64,000 bases of DNA from an uncultured Blautia sp. (GTDB lineage Bacteria; Bacillota; Clostridia; Lachnospirales; Lachnospiraceae): NCBI GenBank assembly GCA_900539145.1, contig UQAX01000002.1:38486-102485 (forward strand), read 5' to 3'. The notes below the pieces were generated by a model. The model was not told the origin of the DNA, did not search any database, and was given only the letters and a program-made list of their open reading frames with translations. A program made the translations under genes and the position numbers. Shown here one piece after another: positions 40,656 through 49,094 of the stretch. The stretch's first letter is position 1. The number at the start of each line of letters is the position of its first letter.

Positions 40656-42529
40656 TGATAATTGAAAACAGAGAAGCTTTATTAAAAGAAAGAGAAGCTG
40701 CCCGTGAAGAACTGGCTTCTTATAAATGTCGTATTTTAGTCTGTGCGGGAACAGGATGTGTAGCCTCCGGTTCTGAGAAAATCTACCAGAAAATGGTTGA
40801 GCTCTGTCAGGATTTAGAAGGGGTTTCCGTTGAATTTCAAAAAGACGTTCCCCATATCGGCACAGTAAAAACAGGATGTCAGGGAATTTGTGAATTAGGC
40901 CCTTTGGTACGTATCGAGCCTTATCATTATCAGTATGTAAAAGTACAGGAGGACGACTGTGCTGAAATTTTCCAGCGCACGGTTTTAAATGAAGAGCCGG
41001 TAGAACGTCTTTTCTATAAAAAAGGCGGTAAAGCTTATCCGACTCCCGATGAAATTCCTTTTATTGCAAAACAGACTCGTATTGCTTTGGAAAACTGCGG
41101 TAAATTTGACGCAGAGTCTCTTGATGAATATATTGCTTCCGGCGGCTATGAGGCTTTATCAAAAGCGCTTTTTGACATGACTCCGGAAGATGTTTTAAAT
41201 GAAGTGGATAAGTCCAAACTTCGCGGAAGAGGAGGCGGCGGCTTCCCTACGGGACGCAAATGGAAACAGGTTGCAGCTCACAAGGATGTAGCGGAACATT
41301 TTGTGGTATGTAACGGAGACGAAGGCGACCCCGGCGCTTTCATGGACGGCAGTGTTATGGAAGGCGACCCATACCGTCTGATTGAAGGTATGACTATTGC
41401 CGCTTACGCAACAGGCGCTCAAAATGGTTATATTTATGTTCGTGCCGAATATCCTCTTTCCGTTGCAAGACTTCGCAAGGCAATCCGACAGGCGGAAGAA
41501 AAAGGGCTTTTAGGCGACCATATTTTAGGTACGGATTTCCAGTTCCACATGCACATCAACCGTGGTGCAGGAGCATTTGTATGCGGCGAGGGTTCTGCTC
41601 TTACTGCTTCTATTGAAGGCGACAGAGGTATGCCTCGTGTAAAACCGCCTCGTACTGTTGACAAAGGTCTTTGGGCAAAGCCTACGGTTTTAAATAATGT
41701 AGAAACCTTTGCCAATGTACCGGGAATTGTATTAAAAGGCGCTGACTGGTTCAAAACCATCGGTACAGAAGGAAGTCCCGGAACAAAGACCTTCTCCATT
41801 ACCGGTGCCATTGAAAATACAGGGCTGATTGAAGTGCCTATGGGTACTACTTTAAGAGAGATTATCTATGACATCGGCGGCGGCATCAAAGGCGGCGGTG
41901 ATTTTAAAGCCATTCAGATTGGCGGTCCTTCCGGCGGATGTCTGACAAAAGAACATCTTGACGTTGAGCTGGATTTTGACAGCGTAAAAAAATACAATGC
42001 CATTATGGGCTCCGGCGGTCTTGTTGTTATGGATGAGAATACCTGTATGGTAGAGGTTGCCCGTTTCTTTATGAGCTTTACCCAAAGAGAGTCCTGCGGA
42101 AAATGTGTTCCATGCCGTGAGGGAACAAAACGTATGCTGGAAATTCTGGAGAGAATTGTCAATGGCGAGGGCAAGCTGGAAGATTTGGACACACTGGAAG
42201 AACTGGCTGCCATGGTGAAAAATATGGCTTTATGCGGTCTCGGAAAGAGCGCTCCTCTTCCGGTTATCAGTACTTTGAAAACCTTCCGCAAGGAATATGA
42301 AGAACATATTGTAGAGCATAAATGTGCTGCGAAAAACTGTACTGCCATGAGAAAATATGTAATCAATCCTGAATTTTGTAAGGGCTGCGGCAAATGTGCG
42401 AAGAACTGTCCGGTAGGTGCAATTACCGGTGTACGCAAGGAAGCTTATCACATCAATCCAAATCTTTGTATTAAATGTGACTCTTGCCGTGATAACTGTG
42501 CATTTGATGCAGTGTATGTTGAATATTAG
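40655..42529 (+). CDS. hydB: NADH-linked hydrogenase, NuoF-like flavin subunit
   Basis: The 624-residue subunit has an N-terminal [2Fe-2S] thioredoxin-like domain (CAGTGCVASGS, TGCQGICELGP). The NuoF core binds NADH and FMN (LRGRGGGGFPTGRKW, NGDEGDPGAFMD) and has a [4Fe-4S] site in ESCGKCVPCREGT. A C-terminal pair of [4Fe-4S] motifs follows (CKGCGKCAKNCP, CIKCDSCRDNC). It is the NAD(H) and flavin site of bifurcating HydABC hydrogenases, passing electrons between NADH, ferredoxin and HydA. Overlapping ATGA with hydC couples their translation. Confidence 0.95.
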   Translation: MIIENREALLKEREAAREELASYKCRILVCAGTGCVASGSEKIYQKMVELCQDLEGVSVEFQKDVPHIGTVKTGCQGICELGPLVRIEPYHYQYVKVQEDDCAEIFQRTVLNEEPVERLFYKKGGKAYPTPDEIPFIAKQTRIALENCGKFDAESLDEYIASGGYEALSKALFDMTPEDVLNEVDKSKLRGRGGGGFPTGRKWKQVAAHKDVAEHFVVCNGDEGDPGAFMDGSVMEGDPYRLIEGMTIAAYATGAQNGYIYVRAEYPLSVARLRKAIRQAEEKGLLGDHILGTDFQFHMHINRGAGAFVCGEGSALTASIEGDRGMPRVKPPRTVDKGLWAKPTVLNNVETFANVPGIVLKGADWFKTIGTEGSPGTKTFSITGAIENTGLIEVPMGTTLREIIYDIGGGIKGGGDFKAIQIGGPSGGCLTKEHLDVELDFDSVKKYNAIMGSGGLVVMDENTCMVEVARFFMSFTQRESCGKCVPCREGTKRMLEILERIVNGEGKLEDLDTLEELAAMVKNMALCGLGKSAPLPVISTLKTFRKEYEEHIVEHKCAAKNCTAMRKYVINPEFCKGCGKCAKNCPVGAITGVRKEAYHINPNLCIKCDSCRDNCAFDAVYVEY

Positions 42530-42540
42530 GAGGGATGATT

Positions 42541-44229
42541 ATGGGATTTATGACAATAGACGGCAGAAAAGTAGAATTTACCGATGAAAAAAACGTACTT
42601 TCTGTCATTAGAAAAGCCGGTATTGATTTACCTACACTTTGCTATCATTCTGAGCTGTCCACCTTTGGCGCATGTCGTTTATGTACCGTAGAGGATGACA
42701 AAGGACGTACCTTTGCTTCCTGTTCAGAGGAGCCCAGAGACGGCATGGTAATTTATACCAATTCCGGAAGAATTAAAAAATATCGTAAAATGATTGTAGA
42801 ACTGCTCCTTTCCGCACACTGCCGTGACTGTACTACTTGTGTAAAAAGCGGCGAATGTAAGTTGCAGGAGCTGGCTCACAGAATGAACATCACTACGGTT
42901 CGTTTCCAGAATACCAGAGAGGAAAAGCCTTTAGATACAAGCTCTCCTGCTCTTATTCGTGACCCGAATAAATGTATTCTCTGCGGAAACTGTGTTCGTG
43001 CATGCCGTGAGCTTCAGGGACTGGAGGTTTTAGGCTTTACCCACCGTGGTACAGATGCTATGGTAACGCCTGCCTTTGACAAGCCACTTTCTGAAACAGA
43101 CTGTGTAAGCTGCGGTCAATGCCGTGTTTTCTGTCCAACGGGCGCTATCAGCATCCGCACCAATATGGATGAGGTCTGGGACGCTATCAATGATCCAGAT
43201 ACACGGGTTATCGCACAAGTTGCTCCGGCTGTCCGTGTAGCGGTAGGCGATGCCTTCGGATTAACAAAGGGACACAGTGTAATGGGCAAGCTGGTAGCTG
43301 TTCTTCACCGCATGGGCTTTGATGAAGTTTACGACACTACCTTTGCAGCTGACCTTACCATTATGGAGGAGTCCAAGGAATTTTTAAACCGTGTGGAAAA
43401 GAATGAAAAACTTCCTCTTTTAACCTCCTGCTGTCCTGCATGGGTAAAATTTGTATGTGACCAATATCCTGAGTTTAAAGATAATTTATCTACCTGTCGT
43501 TCCCCACAGGGAATGTTCTCGGCAGTTATTAAGGAATATTATAAAAATCCGGAAAGAAGCCAGAATAAGAAAACCTTCGTGGTTTCCATTATGCCATGTA
43601 CAGCAAAGAAAATGGAAATCCTGCGCTCCAACAATTTTACTCATGGAGAACAGGATACCGATATTGTACTGACTACTACGGAAATCATCCGTATGATTAA
43701 CAATTCCGGTATTGACTTTGCTTATCAGGAAACAGAGGCATGCGATATGCCCTTTGGCTTTGGCTCCGGTGCAGGAGCTATCTTCGGTGTGACCGGAGGC
43801 GTTACAGAAGCAATGCTTCGCCGCCTTGCTGATAACCATAATAAAGCGACCATGGATGCCATTGCAGAAGCAGGGGCTCGTGGTGACGAGGGTATTAAAG
43901 AGTTCACTGTAAATTATAAAGGCACTGACTTAAATGTCTGCGTTGCCAGCGGACTTGCCAATGCACAGACTGTTATGGAAGATGTGAAAAGCGGAAGAAA
44001 GCATTACCATATTATTGAAATCATGGCATGCCGCAGAGGATGTATTATGGGCGGCGGACAGCCTCCAAGAGCCGGTGACCGTACCAAATCAGCCCGCCGT
44101 GACGGACTGTATCAGGCAGACCATGTGACAAGTATCCGAAAAGCAGACGAAAATCCGTTAATTCTCTCTCTTTACGATACTTTGCTGAAAGATAAAGCAC
44201 ATGAACTGCTTCATGTAGATAAATACTAA
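42541..44229 (+). CDS. hydA: [FeFe]-hydrogenase catalytic subunit
   Basis: The 562-residue enzyme has an N-terminal [2Fe-2S] domain (CYHSELSTFGACRLC), the His/Cys-ligated cluster (HCRDCTTCVKSGEC) and two [4Fe-4S] motifs (CILCGNCVRAC, CVSCGQCRVFC). The H-cluster domain has L1 TSCCPAW near 295, L2 MPCTAKK near 350 and L3 MACRRGCIMGGGQP near 494. All H-cluster cysteines are present. The Arg-Arg in L3 replaces the Pro-Gly common in ferredoxin-only enzymes. Start at 42541: the ATG at 42535 lies right on the AGGAGGG site. The maturases HydE, HydF and HydG are not in this window. Confidence 0.96.
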   Translation: MGFMTIDGRKVEFTDEKNVLSVIRKAGIDLPTLCYHSELSTFGACRLCTVEDDKGRTFASCSEEPRDGMVIYTNSGRIKKYRKMIVELLLSAHCRDCTTCVKSGECKLQELAHRMNITTVRFQNTREEKPLDTSSPALIRDPNKCILCGNCVRACRELQGLEVLGFTHRGTDAMVTPAFDKPLSETDCVSCGQCRVFCPTGAISIRTNMDEVWDAINDPDTRVIAQVAPAVRVAVGDAFGLTKGHSVMGKLVAVLHRMGFDEVYDTTFAADLTIMEESKEFLNRVEKNEKLPLLTSCCPAWVKFVCDQYPEFKDNLSTCRSPQGMFSAVIKEYYKNPERSQNKKTFVVSIMPCTAKKMEILRSNNFTHGEQDTDIVLTTTEIIRMINNSGIDFAYQETEACDMPFGFGSGAGAIFGVTGGVTEAMLRRLADNHNKATMDAIAEAGARGDEGIKEFTVNYKGTDLNVCVASGLANAQTVMEDVKSGRKHYHIIEIMACRRGCIMGGGQPPRAGDRTKSARRDGLYQADHVTSIRKADENPLILSLYDTLLKDKAHELLHVDKY

Positions 44230-44253
44230 TATTATCTTCCAAAATTAAAATAG

Positions 44254-44353
44254 AATATCTGCCCTTTTTATGCTCAGTCTGCGTTCACTTTGAGCCTACA
44301 GTCTCAAAGATGTACTCGACAAATTCGCTAAAAATGGGCAGATATTTTTATTT
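44254..44353. terminator. Long two-tier hairpin between hydA and the ABC ATPase gene
   Basis: AATATCTGCCC (44254-44264) pairs with GGGCAGATATT (44336-44346), extended inward by TTTTTA/TAAAAA around one bulge. The loop of about 60 bases contains an inner CTTTGAG/CTCAAAG hairpin (44288-44309). T-runs lie on both sides, so it can end both converging operons. It is larger than a simple terminator. Confidence 0.7.
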
Positions 44354-44914
44354 TAAATATTGAATTACTGCTCCCAAAGCTTCTGCTTCTTTTTCCTCAT
44401 GGGTAATACAGATGACTGTTTTCCCCTCACAGCTTTTTTTCAAAAATTGAATAACCCTTTCTTTCATTTCTTTGTCCAATCCTTTAAATGGTTCGTCTAA
44501 GAACAGGATATCCCATTTTGCATACAATGCCCTTAAAATCGCCACTCGTCTTTTCATTCCTCCTGACAATTCTCTTACCGGCTGATGGCAGCAGTCCAAA
44601 AGTCCTACTGCTTCTAACCCTTCCCGAATTTCTGTTTTTTCTTTTTGCACAAGGCGAATATTGGAAAGGACATTTAAGTTTTCACAAAGCCTGTCCTCCT
44701 GAAAGACAACGCTGATATTTTTACCTTCTATTCCTGTTATCTTTCCCCTGTCTGCCTGTTCCAGTCCGATGAGAATACGAAGCAATGTGGTTTTTCCTTT
44801 TCCTGAAGGCGCCATAATACAGGTTATCCGTCCTTCTGTCAGCTCCATGTTCAGATTTTCGAACACTTGTCTGCCATCGTAACTTTTGCTCAAGTTTTCT
44901 ATCTTAATTGCCAT
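44348..44914 (-). CDS. ABC importer ATPase (SsuB/TauB/NrtD class), short
   Basis: The 188-residue ATPase has Walker A MAPSGKGKTTLLR, signature ELSGGMKRRVAILRALY, Walker B DILFLDEPFKGLD and H-loop CITHEEKEAE. It is about 50 residues shorter than usual SsuB/TauB proteins, lacking most of the C-terminal part, but no motif is missing. It follows the permease gene with a 3-base gap. With the permease and the NMT1-type lipoprotein it forms an importer of the sulfonate, nitrate or thiamine-precursor group. Confidence 0.87.
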   Translation of the reverse strand: MAIKIENLSKSYDGRQVFENLNMELTEGRITCIMAPSGKGKTTLLRILIGLEQADRGKITGIEGKNISVVFQEDRLCENLNVLSNIRLVQKEKTEIREGLEAVGLLDCCHQPVRELSGGMKRRVAILRALYAKWDILFLDEPFKGLDKEMKERVIQFLKKSCEGKTVICITHEEKEAEALGAVIQYLK

Positions 44915-44917
44915 GCT

Positions 44918-45685
44918 TTACATCCTTTCTACCCACGAAACAGCCTTATCCAGCGCTGCCAAAAAGATTTTTTCAAATATCATGCTGACGATAAGAATTA
45001 CCATGGTCCATGCAAAAAGGTCCGGAGTATCCAGATACACCTTTGCCTCGTATAATCGCTCTCCCATAGAACCGTCAGGAATGCCGATTACCTCCGCAGC
45101 AACTCCCGCTTTCCAGCATAGTCCCAGCGACACACTGCAGCCTGCTCTGAAAAAAGGCAGCACTTCAGAAAGATAAATGTAACGGATTTTGTTTTTTCCA
45201 GATACCTGAAACACCTGTGCCATTTCCAGAAGATTTTTATCTGTATTTTGAATACCGTTTAATACATTGGTGTAAATCACCGGAAACACCATGAGAAAAG
45301 AAATGGTTACAGAGAGGTTTTCGGAAGGAACCCAGATTAAAATTAAAATGACAAAGGATGCAACCGGAACAGATTTCATGGCAAGAATAAGAGGAGCAAA
45401 AAGCTCCTGTATTTTCGGAAGCCTTGACGCAATGCTTCCCCCAAATACTCCTGCCAGTACAGCAAGGAAAAAACCGCCCATAATACGAAAAAGCGAAAAA
45501 CAGATTGTCTTCCAAAAAGAAGCTTCAAAAATCAAACTGCCAAGTCTTTTCAGAACAGCAACAGGAGATACCAGAAGTATCTCCTGTCCAAGCCACAGAC
45601 TGGCTATTTCCCATACAAGCAGCCAGAAAAGCACTGCCCATAGCTTTATTTTTCTATTTTTCTTACTGGATGTAATAGAAGTCAT
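44918..45685 (-). CDS. ABC importer permease (SsuC/TauC class)
   Basis: The 255-residue permease has six hydrophobic segments. The BPD_transp_1 coupling region reads EMAQVFQVSGKNKIRYIYLS, close to the EAA motif, and GLCWKAGVAAEVIGIPDG is typical of the SsuC/TauC/NrtB group. Its start lies 23 bases inside the 3' end of the lipoprotein gene and is preceded by AGGAGG. The substrate cannot be named. Confidence 0.9.
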   Translation of the reverse strand: MTSITSSKKNRKIKLWAVLFWLLVWEIASLWLGQEILLVSPVAVLKRLGSLIFEASFWKTICFSLFRIMGGFFLAVLAGVFGGSIASRLPKIQELFAPLILAMKSVPVASFVILILIWVPSENLSVTISFLMVFPVIYTNVLNGIQNTDKNLLEMAQVFQVSGKNKIRYIYLSEVLPFFRAGCSVSLGLCWKAGVAAEVIGIPDGSMGERLYEAKVYLDTPDLFAWTMVILIVSMIFEKIFLAALDKAVSWVERM

Positions 45686-46679
45686 GATTTGGTACTTCTC
45701 CTCCTACTGCCTGAGGATTTTGCGCTTTTAAAACCTCCAGATATCCGGAAAGCTTTTCTTCCATTTCCTCCCCGTCTATACAGACAATATTGCAGGCAGG
45801 AAGCGCTTTTTCCGCCACTGCTGCCGGCACAATGTCATATTTTTCGATTAACTGTGCCGCATCTGTAATGTTCTCATTTACACAGTCCACAGAAGTATGG
45901 TATTCCTTTAAAAATTCCTGTATTTCCTCCGGATTTTCTTCTGCAAACTCCTTGCGGGCAACCACTACCCCTGTAATCATGCTGCTTTTCTTTTCTTCTC
46001 CTTCTTGTAATGCGTCCCATTCCTTTGTTAAATCAAGAGCAGTTCTAATCTCAGGATTTTTTGTCTGTGCCGTAGTGACAAAAGGCTGGGGCAGCATGGC
46101 AACTGCATTTTCCTGACTTGCTAAAGCCGCAACACATTCAGAATGTTCGCTTTTCCATTCAATGGTAACGTCTGTTTCAGGGTTTATGCCGTTAGAAGAT
46201 AAAATGTAATTTAAAGCATATTCCGGTGTTGCACCTTTTCCGCTGGCATAAATGGTCTTTCCTTTTAAGTCTGCTGCGCTTTGTATGGTTTCTCCGTTCT
46301 CCACAATATATAGCACACCTAACGTGTTAATTGCCAGAACCTGAATGTCTCCTTCTGTTTTATTATAAAGAACGGAAGCCAGATTTGCGGGAATTGCCGC
46401 AATATCTGTTTCTCCCTGCAAAAGCTTTGGAGAAACCTCATCCACAGAAGCTGCTATGGAAAAATTGTAATCAGAACTTTCCATCATTTCTACCAGTCCC
46501 ATTGCTGTCGGACCTTTTAATGCCATAATATTCACATCTATCGGTGCTTCTTCTGTTTCTTCTACCTTGCTTTCTGTTTCCTTGGTCTTTTCTGCCTTAT
46601 CTTCGGCTTTTCCGCATCCCGCAAAAGCTGCAGCCGTCATTGCCGCTGCCAATAACAGCGCCGTTATTTTCTTTTTCAT
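45663..46679 (-). CDS. ABC importer substrate-binding lipoprotein (NMT1/SsuA-like)
   Basis: The 338-residue lipoprotein starts MKKKITALLLAAAMTAAA and has lipobox AFAGC (Cys22). An acidic Lys/Glu linker follows, and then an NMT1/SsuA-type binding domain: IMALKGPTAMGLVEMM, LLQGETDIAAIPANLASVLY and LKGKTIYASGKGATPEYALN. The ATG at 46679 follows AAAGGA; the six-codon longer frame lacks a site. It lies 25 bases after serA, so it may be transcribed from the serC promoter. That would link import to serine supply, but the ligand is unknown. Confidence 0.88.
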   Translation of the reverse strand: MKKKITALLLAAAMTAAAFAGCGKAEDKAEKTKETESKVEETEEAPIDVNIMALKGPTAMGLVEMMESSDYNFSIAASVDEVSPKLLQGETDIAAIPANLASVLYNKTEGDIQVLAINTLGVLYIVENGETIQSAADLKGKTIYASGKGATPEYALNYILSSNGINPETDVTIEWKSEHSECVAALASQENAVAMLPQPFVTTAQTKNPEIRTALDLTKEWDALQEGEEKKSSMITGVVVARKEFAEENPEEIQEFLKEYHTSVDCVNENITDAAQLIEKYDIVPAAVAEKALPACNIVCIDGEEMEEKLSGYLEVLKAQNPQAVGGEVPNHDFYYIQ

Positions 46680-46704
46680 GCTCTGTTCCTTTCTCATGAA
46701 AACT

Positions 46705-47868
46705 CTATTTTATAATTCGTACTCGGTATACTTCCTCAATGGCTTTTAATGCCTGTGCCACCTCTTTGGAAATCGGCGTGGTAACATCAATCATCGTATA
46801 CGCATAATCGCCTTTACTTTTGTTAATCATATTGGCAATATTTACCCCTGCATCACCTAATACTTTTGTAAACTGAGAAATCATATTCGGAATATTTTTA
46901 TGATTAATTGTCAAGCGTCCCGCATCAATACAAGTACCGCCGTCACAGCTTGGATAATTGACAGAATTTTTAATATTTCCGTTTTCCAGATAATCCATAA
47001 GCTGTTTTACCGCCATCACTGCACAATTATCCTCAGACTCCTCTGTGGATGCGCCAAGATGAGGTGTCACCAAAGTATTTGGTGCATTTGCAACGGTAGG
47101 ATTTGCAAAGTCTGTTACATATTTTTTCATTTTTCCGGCTTTCAATGCCTCGCAGACAGCCTCCTCATCCACCAGCAAATCTCTGGCAAAATTCAAAAGC
47201 ACCACGTCATCCTTCATCTGTGCAATTTCTTCTTTTCCAATCATCTTTTTCGTTGCATCTGTTAAAGGCACATGAATGGTAATGTAATCACAGTCACGAT
47301 AAATCATGTTAATATCATTGATGTGAGAAATGCTTCTTGATAAATTCCATGCTGCATCTACGGAAATATACGGGTCATATCCGTAAACCTCCATTCCCAA
47401 ATGAATTGCCGCATTTGCCACACGCACACCAATAGCTCCGAGTCCGATAATTCCCAGCTTTTTGCCGCTGATTTCACAGCCTGCGAACTGCTTTTTCTGT
47501 TTTTCTGCTCTTTTGGCAATATCCTCTGTAACATCCTGTTTTTCCAACCATTCAATGCCTCCGATAATATCTCTGGATGCCAGCAGCATTCCCGCAATTA
47601 CCATTTCCTTTACTCCGTTGGCATTTGCTCCCGGTGTATTAAATACTACAACTCCCTTTTTTGTCATTTTTTCCAAAGGAATGTTGTTTACACCGGCTCC
47701 GGCTCTTGCCACTGCCGCTGTTTTTTCTGCTACTTCCAGATTGTGCATATCTGCACTTCGCACCAGTATGGCATCTGCTTCCTGCATACACTCTGTATTT
47801 TCATATTTTGCAGGAAACTTATCAAGACCAACTGCTGAAATTGGATTTAAACAATAATACTCATACAT
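46705..47868 (-). CDS. serA: D-3-phosphoglycerate dehydrogenase
   Basis: The 387-residue enzyme oxidises 3-phosphoglycerate with NAD+, the first step of serine synthesis. It has the NAD site KLGIIGLGAIGVRVANAA, the catalytic Arg in NFARDLLVDEEAV and His in LVTPHLGASTEESEDN, and a C-terminal ACT domain (about 310-387) for regulation by serine. It lacks the long intervening domain of the mammalian type. The start overlaps the end of serC by 8 bases. Confidence 0.94.
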   Translation of the reverse strand: MYEYYCLNPISAVGLDKFPAKYENTECMQEADAILVRSADMHNLEVAEKTAAVARAGAGVNNIPLEKMTKKGVVVFNTPGANANGVKEMVIAGMLLASRDIIGGIEWLEKQDVTEDIAKRAEKQKKQFAGCEISGKKLGIIGLGAIGVRVANAAIHLGMEVYGYDPYISVDAAWNLSRSISHINDINMIYRDCDYITIHVPLTDATKKMIGKEEIAQMKDDVVLLNFARDLLVDEEAVCEALKAGKMKKYVTDFANPTVANAPNTLVTPHLGASTEESEDNCAVMAVKQLMDYLENGNIKNSVNYPSCDGGTCIDAGRLTINHKNIPNMISQFTKVLGDAGVNIANMINKSKGDYAYTMIDVTTPISKEVAQALKAIEEVYRVRIIK

Positions 47869-48952
47869 ATTTTAAATTTCCCTCCTCAAAGTTCTTCATA
47901 AAAGCTACCAGTTCTTTCACACCCTCCATAGGCATTGCATTATAAAGACTGGCACGCATACCGCCTACGGTGCGATGCCCCTTCAGATTATACAGACCTG
48001 CTGCTTCTGCTTCTTTTACAAATTTAGCATCCAACTCTTTGTTTCCTGTAACAAAAGGAATGTTCATAAGAGAACGGTCTTCTTTTCTAACGGTACCCTG
48101 AAACATCTTGCTGCTGTCTAAGAAATCATAAAGAACCTGCGCTTTCTTTTCATTATATGCTTGCATTGCTTCCAGACCACCCTGTTTTTTCAGCCACTGA
48201 AATACCTTTCCGCACATATAAATACAATACGTATTCGGCGTATTATAGAGAGAATTGGCATCTGCATGCGTTTTAAACTTTAGCATGGTAGGAGTTTCCG
48301 ACATTACATCCTCGGAAATCAAATCCTCTCGAATAACAGAAATCACCATACCTGCCGGTCCGATGTTTTTCTGAACACCTCCGTACATAATCCCATATTT
48401 CTCTATATCCACCGGCTCTGACAAAAAGCAGGAGGACACATCTGCCACCAATGGTTTTCCCTTTGTATTTGGAAGTGTTTTGAACTTCGTACCATAAATG
48501 GTATTATTTTCACAAATATATACGTAATCTGCCTGTTCGTCAATTTCCAAATCACTGCAATCCGGTATATAAGAATACATTTTATCCTCAGAAGTTGCGA
48601 TTTTGTTTGCTCTTCCGTATTTCTGTGCTTCCTGCCATGCTTTTTTTGCCCACTGTCCTGTCACAATATAATCTGCCACTTTATTTTTCATCAAGTTCAT
48701 GGGAATTGCCGCAAACTGCTGGCTGGCGCCGCCCTGCATAAATAAAACCTTATAATTATTTGGAATATGAAGCAGCTCTCGAAAATCTGCCTCTGCTTCC
48801 TCCAATATTCTTTCAAACATTTTCGAGCGGTGACTCATCTCCATCACAGACATTCCGCATCCTCTGTAATCTAACATTTCTTCTGATGCTTCTCTTAATA
48901 CTTCCTCCGGTAATACTGCCGGTCCTGCTGAAAAATTATACACTCTGCTCAT
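47861..48952 (-). CDS. serC: Phosphoserine aminotransferase
   Basis: The 363-residue PLP enzyme makes phosphoserine from 3-phosphohydroxypyruvate and glutamate. Family marks are YNFSAGPAVLPEEVL at the start, the cofactor pocket FMQGGASQQFAAIPMN, DVSSCFLSEP, the PLP lysine in YGGVQKNIGPAGMVISVI, and a late GHRTVGGMRASLYNAM. It is the first gene of serC-serA and has a strong promoter plus a hairpin leader. Confidence 0.96.
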   Translation of the reverse strand: MSRVYNFSAGPAVLPEEVLREASEEMLDYRGCGMSVMEMSHRSKMFERILEEAEADFRELLHIPNNYKVLFMQGGASQQFAAIPMNLMKNKVADYIVTGQWAKKAWQEAQKYGRANKIATSEDKMYSYIPDCSDLEIDEQADYVYICENNTIYGTKFKTLPNTKGKPLVADVSSCFLSEPVDIEKYGIMYGGVQKNIGPAGMVISVIREDLISEDVMSETPTMLKFKTHADANSLYNTPNTYCIYMCGKVFQWLKKQGGLEAMQAYNEKKAQVLYDFLDSSKMFQGTVRKEDRSLMNIPFVTGNKELDAKFVKEAEAAGLYNLKGHRTVGGMRASLYNAMPMEGVKELVAFMKNFEEGNLKYV

Positions 48953-48984
48953 GACTCGTTCTCCTCTAAATGTCTTTTATAAAA

Positions 48985-49020
48985 GTGTGCCATCTACTCC
49001 TTCTGGGAATACATGGCACT
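48985..49020 (-). promoter_or_regulatory. Leader hairpin upstream of serC
   Basis: GTGCCAT (minus, 49019-49013) pairs with ATGGCAC (48993-48987) around a 19-base loop containing AAGGAG, followed by ACTTTTAT. It lies between the transcription start (about 49029) and the serC start. It could be an attenuator or a translation switch. Confidence 0.5.
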
Positions 49021-49035
49021 TTTTTCTTTCTCTTT

Positions 49036-49064
49036 ATGATAAACCTTTCACTTATAGCTGTCAA
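49036..49064 (-). promoter_or_regulatory. Promoter of serC-serA
   Basis: TTGACA (49059-49064) and TATCAT (49036-49041) are 17 bases apart on the minus strand. Confidence 0.8.
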
Positions 49065-49094
49065 CAAAAACATTTGTCTTTTTGTCAAAGACAA
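49065..49094 (-). terminator. Terminator of leuB-ilvD-ilvB
   Basis: TTGTCTTT and AAAGACAA (49074-49081 and 49087-49094) form an 8-pair stem with a short loop, followed on the minus strand by ATGTTTTTGTT. It starts one base after the ilvB stop codon and abuts the serC -35 box. Confidence 0.6.
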
